In this document: positions 1 to 5,606 of the stretch, piece by piece
Numbering within the stretch: the stretch's first letter is position 1
How the letters are laid out: every line of letters starts with the position of its first letter
Assembly: GCA_009782245.1 (NCBI GenBank)
Contig: WRKK01000182.1
Location: 1 to 5,713, forward strand
Source of the DNA: Defluviitaleaceae bacterium
Lineage (GTDB): Bacteria > Bacillota > Clostridia > Lachnospirales > WQUN01
DNA: 5,713 bases
Direction of reading: 5' to 3'
Translations under genes and position numbers: made by a program
The notes under the pieces: generated by a model
What the model saw: the letters and a program-made list of their open reading frames with translations, nothing else
What the model was told of the DNA's origin: nothing
Database searches by the model: none

Positions 1-212
1 GCTAAATCTAAACCCTCTATTAGCTGCGTTAGGGCATCTTTGGCTTTGTTGATTTTTTTGTAGTATACGGCTGGCTCGTGGGCGGCGTGGGCGGCTAGTG
101 CCTCTTCGATGAACGCCAGAAGTAACTCGTGGTTGATAACAACTAGCTGAACGGGCGTTGCGTTGGCAATGCGTAATGTGTAATCTTCTTTGTTTATTCC
201 TTTGTTTACCAT
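1..212 (-). CDS. fliS: FliS-like flagellar export chaperone, N-terminal part (3' end outside window)
   Basis: This is an open minus-strand reading frame of 70 codons that starts at ATG 212-210 and runs off the left edge without a stop. FliS binds the C-terminus of flagellin in the cytoplasm and prevents premature polymerisation before export. The visible part fits the FliS helical-bundle pattern: a tyrosine near residue 11, the stretch RIANATPVQLVVINHELLL (about 14-32; family form 'A.p.eL....Y...'), then helix IEEAL, a tyrosine pair at 51-52, and a second amphipathic helix ending AKDALTQLIEGLDL (about 57-70). The family is usually 120-140 residues, so roughly half is present. AGAGG at 222-218 lies five T's upstream of the ATG and acts as a modest ribosome binding site. 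It is 64 bases downstream of the C39 peptidase gene on the same strand, so co-transcription is likely. The assignment rests on pattern recognition of half a small helical protein; another small helical protein is possible. Confidence 0.7.
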   Translation of the reverse strand, partial: MVNKGINKEDYTLRIANATPVQLVVINHELLLAFIEEALAAHAAHEPAVYYKKINKAKDALTQLIEGLDL

Positions 213-220
213 AAAAACCT

Positions 221-270
221 CTGTTTCTACCTGTTTCTGTCTGTTTCTGTCTGTTTCTAGCTGTTTCTAT
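221..270. repeat. 10-bp tandem repeat, five units, upstream of the FliS-like gene
   Basis: Five consecutive exact-length units each begin CTGTTTCT and end in two variable bases (AC, GT, GT, AG, AT). A degenerate sixth unit (TTTTTTCTAG) at 271-280 runs over the stop codon of the peptidase gene. On the transcribed minus strand the units read NNAGAAACAG, and the last abuts the AGAGG ribosome binding site of the FliS-like gene. The array fills nearly the whole gap between the two minus-strand genes. Copy-number change would alter leader length but not the distance from ribosome binding site to start codon. Confidence 0.9.
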
Positions 271-276
271 TTTTTT

Positions 277-1170
277 CTAGTAGCTAAGAGCCATACGGGG
301 CGGATAAACTCGGTCTAGCCGCAAATCTAGTATTGGATCTTCCCACATTGCTAAAAAGTAGTCGTATTCTATAAAGCTGCCAACGCCGCCTAGCCACGGG
401 TCGTTGTAAAAAAAGCCGTATTGGTTAAAGCCCGTTATCACTATAACGTGAACATTAAAGCCGAACATACCCCGCAACCACGTTAAAACTGGGCGATCTT
501 CTACCAGTTGTGCCTGAATATCTTCTATAGATGCACCTGTCATGTCAATCGCCGAGCCGATGTGGCGTTCGGTTAGTTCTAATAATGCGGGTGGCAAAAT
601 GGTAAACCCGCCAGACGAAAACGGGTCGCCCCTAAAGCCTAGCAGCGGGTCTTCCGAACGTGGCATTTGTTCTACTAAATCAAGCACATCTATTTCAACG
701 TGGCGGTTGATAACCATTGCTAATGCGACTATTTCACAGCCAGTAAAAAGCCCAAGTTCTTGCTGGTTAAAGCCTGGAACGTCTTCTATTTGCAGTTCAC
801 TTGGTATCCAGTGCCAATTTTCATAAATCCACTTATCGCCATTAAATGTGCGAATATGTGTCCAATCGTCGTGCCGTTCTAATACTTGCACTATGTGTAA
901 ATAAATTACATCTTTTGGCGTGTCGTCGCCCATGTTTTCAAAAACGGGCGTGTATTGGCTTATTTGTTGTGCTTCAAAGTTGTCTCTGGTGGTTGCCGCC
1001 GAAAAATCCGACCTTAACATTCTCGCAGAATACCATTCTTCTCGGGGAATTTCGGGTTGCTGTGCAAGGTAAACTTGCACCCGCATTATCCAAAAAAACG
1101 CTGTCGTTGCCGCCAATATTACCAAAACTAGCACAACGCCTATAAATACAACAAACTTTTTTTTAACCAA
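277..1170 (-). CDS. Membrane-anchored C39-family (Peptidase_C39_2-like) cysteine peptidase
   Basis: Predicted 297-residue protein; residue numbers below count from the TTG start. Residues 3-5 (KKK) precede a hydrophobic segment at about 6-28, which looks like an uncleaved signal anchor placing the rest outside the cell. Residues about 70-117 resemble a bacterial SH3 domain (VIYLHIVQVLERHDDW, then a Gly before WIY). The C-terminal half carries the C39_2 pattern: VPGFNQ with Gln136 as oxyanion-hole residue, GCEIVALAM with Cys145 as nucleophile, VHVIVITGF with His241, and NDP with Asp257. All catalytic positions are intact, so it is probably an active cysteine peptidase; the substrate is unknown. 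A GTG at 1179-1177 would add three residues, but its G belongs to the AGGAG ribosome binding site, so TTG at 1170-1168 is the better start. It is transcribed divergently from the csoR-like gene and is probably the first gene of a unit with the FliS-like gene. Whether it acts on cell wall, surface or secreted proteins cannot be told. Confidence 0.8.
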   Translation of the reverse strand: MVKKKFVVFIGVVLVLVILAATTAFFWIMRVQVYLAQQPEIPREEWYSARMLRSDFSAATTRDNFEAQQISQYTPVFENMGDDTPKDVIYLHIVQVLERHDDWTHIRTFNGDKWIYENWHWIPSELQIEDVPGFNQQELGLFTGCEIVALAMVINRHVEIDVLDLVEQMPRSEDPLLGFRGDPFSSGGFTILPPALLELTERHIGSAIDMTGASIEDIQAQLVEDRPVLTWLRGMFGFNVHVIVITGFNQYGFFYNDPWLGGVGSFIEYDYFLAMWEDPILDLRLDRVYPPRMALSY

Positions 1171-1178
1171 TAAAATCA

Positions 1179-1183
1179 CTCCT
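1179..1183 (-). promoter_or_regulatory. Ribosome binding site that decides the peptidase start (TTG, not GTG)
   Basis: On the minus strand AGGAG (1183-1179) is followed by eight bases and then TTG at 1170-1168. The alternative GTG at 1179-1177 uses the last G of this motif and so could not be served by it. Confidence 0.7.
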
Positions 1184-1226
1184 TAAACAAATTACAGGCA
1201 AACTCAAATCTTGCAAGCCTATATTA

Positions 1227-1235
1227 ATTATACCA
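1227..1235 (-). promoter_or_regulatory. Extended -10 promoter element for the peptidase gene
   Basis: On the minus strand the sequence is TGGTATAAT, a perfect TATAAT with the TGn extension. No good -35 lies at 17 bases; only a weak TGTTAA-like hexamer is there, which is common for extended -10 promoters. Transcription would begin near 1220, leaving a leader of about 50 bases. An 8-bp palindrome CTTGCAAG at 1210-1217 falls at the very start of that transcript and could be an operator, but this is only a position-based guess. Confidence 0.6.
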
Positions 1236-1294
1236 CAAATTTTGCCGATTTAACATTCTTTTCAAAAAAATACAACAAATTTTTAATTTTTAGT

Positions 1295-1323
1295 TTGACA
1301 ACCCGCAGCAAAAATGTTATTAT
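1295..1323 (+). promoter_or_regulatory. SigmaA-type promoter of the csoR-receptor operon
   Basis: TTGACA at 1295-1300, a 17-base spacer, and TATTAT at 1318-1323 form a near-consensus vegetative promoter. A second TATAAT at 1328-1333 is too far from this -35 but could act independently. Transcription would start near 1330, giving a leader of about 35 bases. The spacer begins AACCCGC, which recalls half of the GC-tract CsoR operators, but no matching inverted half was found, so an autoregulatory site is not claimed. Confidence 0.75.
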
Positions 1324-1348
1324 CAGATATAATTTAGAGTTTAGACAT

Positions 1349-1353
1349 AGGAG
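1349..1353 (+). promoter_or_regulatory. Ribosome binding site of the csoR-like gene
   Basis: AGGAG at 1349-1353 precedes ATG 1365 by 11 bases, slightly long. An in-frame GTG at 1353-1355 overlaps the motif itself and is therefore an unlikely start. Confidence 0.65.
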
Positions 1354-1364
1354 TGGCAATTAAC

Positions 1365-1679
1365 ATGGAGTGTAACCAAGAATGCAGCGAATGTGATGTA
1401 GTTATCCATCGTTCCGCCAAAATAAACAAAGATATTGTAATTAGGCTAAACAGGATAGAGGGGCAAGTAAAGGGTGTCCGTTCGATGATTAACAAAGACG
1501 TGTACTGCGATGATGTGCTTATACAAATTTCCGCTGTACAAGCGGCGTTGGCATCGGTGGCGAAAATATTATTAGATAGCCACATACGCACCTGCGTAAT
1601 AAAACGACTGCAAGCAGGCGATGAAGAAGTTATTAACGAACTTATAAAAACAATAGGCAAATTATACAAGCCTAAATAG
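1365..1679 (+). CDS. csoR: CsoR/DUF156-family metal-sensing transcriptional repressor
   Basis: Predicted 104-residue cytoplasmic DNA-binding protein of the all-helical CsoR/RcnR/FrmR family, which represses metal efflux or detoxification genes until metal (or, in some members, persulfide or formaldehyde) binds. The family core is clear: RLNRIEGQVKGVRSMI at 27-42 (DNA-contacting first helix), YCDDVLIQISAVQAAL at 47-62, and HIRTC at 73-77. Cys48, His73 and Cys77 have the same spacing (25 and 29) as the copper ligands of M. tuberculosis CsoR (C36, H61, C65), pointing to Cu(I) or a thiol signal rather than Ni/Co. A short N-terminal arm holds three more cysteines (3, 7, 10) and His15. Length is normal. 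No copper ATPase or copper chaperone gene is nearby; instead a chemoreceptor gene follows after 11 bases, with its ribosome binding site overlapping this stop codon. The family is certain; the inducer is inferred. Confidence 0.9.
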   Translation: MECNQECSECDVVIHRSAKINKDIVIRLNRIEGQVKGVRSMINKDVYCDDVLIQISAVQAALASVAKILLDSHIRTCVIKRLQAGDEEVINELIKTIGKLYKPK

Positions 1680-1683
1680 GAGG
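1678..1683 (+). promoter_or_regulatory. Ribosome binding site overlapping the csoR stop codon
   Basis: A perfect AGGAGG shares its first two bases with the TAG stop of the csoR-like gene and lies seven bases before TTG 1691. It supports the TTG start of the receptor and suggests translational coupling of the two genes. Confidence 0.8.
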
Positions 1684-1690
1684 AAGAACT

Positions 1691-3490
1691 TTGACAGCAA
1701 AATTAAAAAGAAAATCTACCAGTTTGCGCATAGCCGCAGTAGCCGTAATAGTTATGCTGGTTTTTGGTGCTATTATCGCTACAATATCATATTATTTGTC
1801 TTATTTGCAAGCGCCTTATTTTGGAATCGCCATTTTTGCGGCAATTGCCGCTGTTAGTATTATTTTTGGCATTTTACTTAAAGTTACCATAAACCGAACG
1901 CTAGAATACACTTTGCAACGTATCTTAAAAGCAGATTACCACTTTAATAACGAAATTACTAATTTTGCTGCTCGTTCGGATGATTCTACGGCGGGCGACC
2001 AAATTACTAGAGTTTACGGTCATTTTGCCGAGGTAATGAGCAGCTTTCAAACCTTGCTAAACGATACAAACGCCATAATAAACCAACATTTAGAGGGCGA
2101 CTATAAAGCACGGCTAAACGAAACAAATTACAGCGGACTGCACAAAAAAATTGCCAGCCAAACAAACACGTTGCTAGATTACTACATTAACGATTATTTG
2201 GAACTTTTTAAGGTTCTAAAAGAATACGCCGATGGCGATTTTTCCACCGCTATCCGTTCTTACGAGGGCGAATGGCTTTGGGCTAACAAAATTATGGACG
2301 ACTTGCGTAACAACCTTATCAACGTTACCGACGAAATTGGCAATCTAACCCAAAATGCAATAAACGGCAACTTTGACACATTTATTGACACTACTGACCA
2401 AAAAGGTCAATGGCTACATATTCTAAACGAACTTGATACTTGGGTAACAGTTACAAAAGAACCATTACATAAAATTTGTGAAAACTTAACAGAAACGTCA
2501 AAAGGCAACTTGCAACTGCTGGACGGCGATTTTAAGGGCGAATTTGACATAGTGAAAAACGCAGTAAATCTCTCTAATTCCACCAACTTAAAAATTATAG
2601 ATGAAATTTCGGATATATTAACGGGTATTGCACAGGGCGACCTTGGCAAAAAGCCCGTGCTAGACTACTTGGGTGCATACGAGCCAATCAACAAGGCACT
2701 GCACAAAATTTTGAATAACCTCAACAGTTCTCTTAGAGAAATATCCCGAACAGCGAACGATTTGCTGAATTGGTCAAACAACCTGTCGCACGTTTCCGAT
2801 AAGCTGGCAAGTTCGGCTAACCTGCAAAGCGGCGTTGTGCAAGAATTACATTCAACAATGGAATCGATAAACCAAGCTGTGCAGGAGAGCCTACATAATC
2901 TGGACTTTTTAAGCAAACAAGCAGAAAACTCCAAACAATACGGCAACGATAGCTTGGTTGGCATAAATAACATGGTGCACGCCATGGACGATATACAGGA
3001 TTCCAGCGTTAGAATATCCAAAGCATTACGGGCAATAGACGACATTGCGTTTCAAACTAACTTACTTTCGCTAAATGCCTCCGTTGAGGCGGCTCGGGCT
3101 GGCGAAAGCGGCAGAGGGTTCGCCGTAGTTGCCATTGAAGTTGGCTCGTTATCCAACCGCAGTCAAGCCGCCGCCCGTGAAACGGAAGAACTAATCTCGG
3201 AATCGCTGACCAGAGTAAGCACTGGCACAGAAAGCGTTAAAAATACCGCAAACGCCTTAGAATTTATGGTAAAAGACGTTGACAAAGCTGGCGAACTTAT
3301 TTTTAACATTGCCGATACTTTCAACAACACCGCATCAACAATAGCATCGGTCAACCGAGAAATCAGCAACATCAACAACATCGTACAAGCCAACGCAACC
3401 ACCAGCAAAGAATGCTACGATGTTGCCAACGAATTTAACACCCGAGCACAACGCCTAATGGACATGGTTTCGTTTTATAAATTTCATTAA
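1691..3490 (+). CDS. Methyl-accepting chemotaxis protein with HAMP-like repeats and no extracellular sensor
   Basis: Predicted 599-residue chemoreceptor starting at TTG; the next in-frame Met (residue 22) would cut into the first membrane helix. Two hydrophobic helices lie at about 13-37 and 44-64 with only some six residues between them, so there is no periplasmic ligand-binding domain. Residues about 130-345 hold five HAMP-like units, each with a G-D/N-F/Y/L motif: EGDY (135), DGDF (181), NGNF (225), KGNL (271), QGDL (315). They are 44-46 residues apart, and several end in a helix like INKALHKILNNL. The signalling hairpin is at about 349-599, with the tip IAFQTNLLSLNASVEAARAG (452-471) followed by ESGRGFAVVA (472-481). 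The usual EVR after the tip is EVG (483-485). No C-terminal NWETF-type tether is present. It would relay a signal through CheW/CheA to flagellar rotation; the input is unknown, perhaps sensed in the membrane or cytoplasm. It is second in an operon with the csoR-like gene. Confidence 0.93.
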   Translation: MTAKLKRKSTSLRIAAVAVIVMLVFGAIIATISYYLSYLQAPYFGIAIFAAIAAVSIIFGILLKVTINRTLEYTLQRILKADYHFNNEITNFAARSDDSTAGDQITRVYGHFAEVMSSFQTLLNDTNAIINQHLEGDYKARLNETNYSGLHKKIASQTNTLLDYYINDYLELFKVLKEYADGDFSTAIRSYEGEWLWANKIMDDLRNNLINVTDEIGNLTQNAINGNFDTFIDTTDQKGQWLHILNELDTWVTVTKEPLHKICENLTETSKGNLQLLDGDFKGEFDIVKNAVNLSNSTNLKIIDEISDILTGIAQGDLGKKPVLDYLGAYEPINKALHKILNNLNSSLREISRTANDLLNWSNNLSHVSDKLASSANLQSGVVQELHSTMESINQAVQESLHNLDFLSKQAENSKQYGNDSLVGINNMVHAMDDIQDSSVRISKALRAIDDIAFQTNLLSLNASVEAARAGESGRGFAVVAIEVGSLSNRSQAAARETEELISESLTRVSTGTESVKNTANALEFMVKDVDKAGELIFNIADTFNNTASTIASVNREISNINNIVQANATTSKECYDVANEFNTRAQRLMDMVSFYKFH

Positions 3491-3503
3491 CAACCGCAAA
3501 ACC

Positions 3504-3582
3504 GTGGGGCTCTGCCCCACACCCCGCTAAGGGCGCTGCCCTTAGAACCCGCAAGGGAACGCGTCCCCTTGACCCCGCTAAT
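3504..3582 (+). repeat. GC-rich three-hairpin modular repeat element, copy A
   Basis: Three perfect or near-perfect hairpins stand in line. The first pairs GTGGGGC with GCCCCAC around TCT (3504-3520). The second pairs CTAAGGGC with GCCCTTAG around GCT (3527-3545). The third is CAAGGGAACGCGTCCCCTTG (3552-3571), with a six-base-pair stem and ACGCGT in the loop. Each is followed by a linker of the form A(A/C)CCCGC (3521, 3546, 3572), giving a module of about 25 bp; the 10-mer ACCCCGCTAA occurs at 3521 and 3572. The element begins 14 bases after the receptor stop codon and could slow or end transcription, although no U-tract directly follows a stem (six T's come at 3582-3587). It is much richer in GC than its surroundings. 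Bases 3547-3582 recur identically, inverted, at 5607-5642. It is probably a REP- or MITE-like dispersed element. Confidence 0.85.
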
Positions 3583-3616
3583 TTTTTGGTGTTGGATAAT
3601 ATAGTATGAAAAGAAC

Positions 3617-3621
3617 AGGAG
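3617..3621 (+). promoter_or_regulatory. Ribosome binding site that decides the fhs start
   Basis: AGGAG lies eight bases before ATG 3630. The upstream in-frame ATG at 3606 has no such motif, and the AGGAG would lie inside its reading frame. A possible -10 (GATAAT, 3595-3600) is just upstream, but no convincing -35 is at the right distance. Confidence 0.8.
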
Positions 3622-3629
3622 AAAATTAC

Positions 3630-5342
3630 ATGAAATCGGATATAAAATCGGATATAAAGTCAGATATAGAAATAGCACAGGCGACTGAAATGTTGCCCGT
3701 TGCCAAAATTGCTGAAAAGTTGGGCATAGATGAGGAAGTGCTTATCCCTTACGGCAAATATAAGGCGAAAATTGACGTTAATGGTTTAACGAATGCACAA
3801 AACAATGTGCAAAAAAATACGCCCAAATTAATTTTAGTAACGGCAATAAACCCAACCCCCGCAGGAGAGGGCAAAACTACTGTTACGGTCGGTTTGGGCG
3901 ATGCACTTAATGCTCTAAAAAAGCACGTTGTAATTTGCTTGCGCGAGCCATCTTTAGGGCCAGTTTTTGGCGTAAAAGGCGGCGCGGCGGGTGGCGGATA
4001 CGCCCAAATTGTGCCAATGGAAGATATAAACCTGCATTTTACGGGCGATTTACACGCAATTACAACCGCCCATAATTTGCTTGCCGCAATGCTGGATAAT
4101 CATATACATCACGGAAACGCCTTAAACATTGACTTGCGGCGTATCACATGGGGCAGAGCCATGGATATGAACGAACGTCAACTGCGGAATATTATCGGCG
4201 GGTTGGGCGGCAAGGCAAACGGAATACCAATAGAATCCCATTTTGACATAACGGCGGCATCGGAAGTTATGGCGGTTTTTTGCCTTTCGGACAGCATTAC
4301 ATCGCTAAAGGAAAATTTGGCAAAAATTGTGGTTGCGTATTCCACCGAGGGCAAGCCCGTTACCGCTGGCGACCTAAAGGCACAGGGTGCAATGGCAACC
4401 TTATTACGAGATGCGTTTAATCCCAATTTAGTGCAAACTTTGGAACACACGCCAACGTTGATTCATGGCGGGCCGTTTGGCAATATTGCCCACGGTTGCA
4501 ACTCGATTAGGGCGACTAAATTAGGGCTAAACTTGGCGCAAGATTACGTTGTTACCGAGGCAGGGTTCGGCGCGGATTTAGGTGCAGAAAAGTTTTTTGA
4601 TATAAAATGCCGCAAAGGCGGGTTTGCACCCAGTGCGGCGGTTGTAGTTGCAACTATCCGAGCATTAAAACATCACGGCGGTTGCCCAAAAGACAAGCTA
4701 GGCACCGAAGATTTAACCGCACTAGAAAACGGCGTTCCCAATTTGTTGCGGCATTTGGAAAATATCCAAAATGTGTACGGCGTTCCCGCAGTTGTGGCAC
4801 TTAACCGCTTTGGCACAGATACCGATGCGGAACTGGCTTTGTTGCAAAAAATACTTGCAAGCAAGAATATTCCCGTTGCCCTAACAGAAGTGTTTGCAAA
4901 AGGCGGCAAAGGCGGAATAGCTCTGGCAGAAGAGGTTATAAAACTAGCCGAGCAACCCGAACAACCCGCCAAAAATTACGCCTACAATTTAGACAGCACA
5001 ATCAAACAAAAAATTACAGCAATAGCAACAAAAATATACGGCGCAAGCAAGGTCAATTTTGACCCCGCCGCCAACCGAACAATCCGCCAACTAGAAAAAG
5101 ACGGCTATTCAAATTTGCCGATATGTATGGCAAAAACGCAATATTCGTTTTCCGATAACGCCAAACTATTGGCAGCACCAACAAATTTTGAAATTAAAGT
5201 GCGGCAAATAAAATTATCCGCAGGTGCTGGCTTTATTGTTGCACTAGCTGGCGATATTATGACAATGCCAGGCTTGCCAGTAGTTCCCGCCGCTGAAAAT
5301 ATTGATATTAATGACGATGGTATAATAAGTGGCTTGTTTTGA
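3630..5342 (+). CDS. fhs: Formate-tetrahydrofolate ligase (10-formyl-THF synthetase, EC 6.3.4.3)
   Basis: Predicted 570-residue cytoplasmic enzyme that joins formate to tetrahydrofolate using ATP, giving 10-formyl-THF for purine synthesis, initiator-tRNA formylation and, in acetogens, the methyl branch of the Wood-Ljungdahl pathway. Family marks are all present: PTPAGEGKTT at 75-84 (nucleotide-binding loop), REPSLGPVFGVKGGAAGGGY at 105-124 (family signature), GDLHAITTAHNL at 139-150, VVATIRALKHHGG at 339-351 (second signature) and the C-terminal block MTMPGLPVVPAAENIDI at 544-560, ending GLF. It is complete. The N-terminus is unusual: instead of one MKSDIEIAQ it has KSDI three times, which explains most of its excess over the usual 555-560 residues. 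It seems to be transcribed alone. No folD, fchA, metF or other folate gene is visible, so a Wood-Ljungdahl role cannot be inferred from context. Confidence 0.98.
   Translation: MKSDIKSDIKSDIEIAQATEMLPVAKIAEKLGIDEEVLIPYGKYKAKIDVNGLTNAQNNVQKNTPKLILVTAINPTPAGEGKTTVTVGLGDALNALKKHVVICLREPSLGPVFGVKGGAAGGGYAQIVPMEDINLHFTGDLHAITTAHNLLAAMLDNHIHHGNALNIDLRRITWGRAMDMNERQLRNIIGGLGGKANGIPIESHFDITAASEVMAVFCLSDSITSLKENLAKIVVAYSTEGKPVTAGDLKAQGAMATLLRDAFNPNLVQTLEHTPTLIHGGPFGNIAHGCNSIRATKLGLNLAQDYVVTEAGFGADLGAEKFFDIKCRKGGFAPSAAVVVATIRALKHHGGCPKDKLGTEDLTALENGVPNLLRHLENIQNVYGVPAVVALNRFGTDTDAELALLQKILASKNIPVALTEVFAKGGKGGIALAEEVIKLAEQPEQPAKNYAYNLDSTIKQKITAIATKIYGASKVNFDPAANRTIRQLEKDGYSNLPICMAKTQYSFSDNAKLLAAPTNFEIKVRQIKLSAGAGFIVALAGDIMTMPGLPVVPAAENIDINDDGIISGLF
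3633..3668 (+). repeat. 12-bp in-frame tandem repeat, three units, at the fhs N-terminus
   Basis: AAATCGGATATA occurs twice exactly (3633-3644 and 3645-3656), followed by AAGTCAGATATA (3657-3668). Each unit encodes Lys-Ser-Asp-Ile. The third, divergent unit runs straight into the conserved EIAQ and is probably the ancestral one; the two identical copies look like recent slippage. Confidence 0.92.
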
Positions 5343-5420
5343 TTTTTAGGTTGGGAAAAGGTTGTCAAAATGTTTTATAGCCATAGAACGTTTGGTAGGT
5401 TTAGCCTATATCGGAATGGG

Positions 5421-5544
5421 CAAACGGGCGTAATGGCTGGGGACAAACGGGCGTAATGGCTGGGGACAAACGGGCGTAATGGCTGGGGACAAACGGGCGA
5501 AATGGTTGGGGACAAACGGGCGAAATGGTTGGGGACAAACGGGC
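5421..5544. repeat. 23-bp tandem repeat array, five full units plus a partial one
   Basis: Units start at 5421, 5444, 5467, 5490 and 5513, and a 9-base partial unit CAAACGGGC starts at 5536. Each begins CAAACGGGCG and ends TGGGGA. Units 1-3 are identical, and units 4 and 5 are identical to each other but differ from the first three at two positions (GTAATGGCT versus GAAATGGTT). The period is not a multiple of three, so no single frame reads a repeated peptide across the array. The block pattern indicates duplication of adjacent units. It could be a variable-number repeat; iteron-like protein binding is possible but unsupported by any neighbouring replication gene. Confidence 0.93.
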
Positions 5545-5606
5545 AAGAAAACCACCGCAAATTTAACCGTTACATCATAAATTTAACACAAAAAAACCTT
5601 GAAAAT

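Noticed and set aside
542..1145. Two plus-strand ORFs opposite the peptidase gene
   Set aside because: They lie antisense to a gene with clear catalytic motifs, have no recognisable family features, and are shadow frames.
1295..1364. CsoR operator in the csoR promoter region
   Set aside because: Only a single AACCCGC half-like tract was seen, with no matching inverted half at the expected spacing.
2407..3408. Three minus-strand ORFs opposite the chemoreceptor gene
   Set aside because: They are antisense to well-conserved helical coding sequence, and their low-complexity Ser/Leu-rich composition is typical of shadow frames.
3504..3520. Intrinsic terminator directly after the chemoreceptor gene
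   Set aside because: The stem is good, but no U-run follows it; the only T-run is at 3582-3587, separated from the nearest stem by ten bases.
3569..3600. fhs promoter made of TTGACC (3569) and GATAAT (3595)
   Set aside because: The spacer is 20 bases and the -35 lies within a hairpin stem of the repeat, so it is not convincing without transcript data.
3606..3629. Upstream in-frame ATG as the fhs start
   Set aside because: The AGGAG at 3617-3621 lies inside this extension and is correctly spaced for ATG 3630, and the family begins with M-K-S-D-I.
4178..5368. ORFs on both strands overlapping fhs
   Set aside because: They are fully inside or antisense to a highly conserved enzyme and show no independent start signals.
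5421..5544. CRISPR array
   Set aside because: The repeats are directly adjacent with no spacers and no cas genes are present.
5421..5544. Iterons of a replication origin
   Set aside because: The unit length is suggestive, but there is no rep gene, no DnaA box cluster was recognised, and the surrounding genes are chromosomal housekeeping types.
5375..5560. Minus-strand ORF of 61 codons through the 23-bp repeats
   Set aside because: It lacks a ribosome binding site, starts with TTG and is proline-rich only because it reads the repeat in successive frames.
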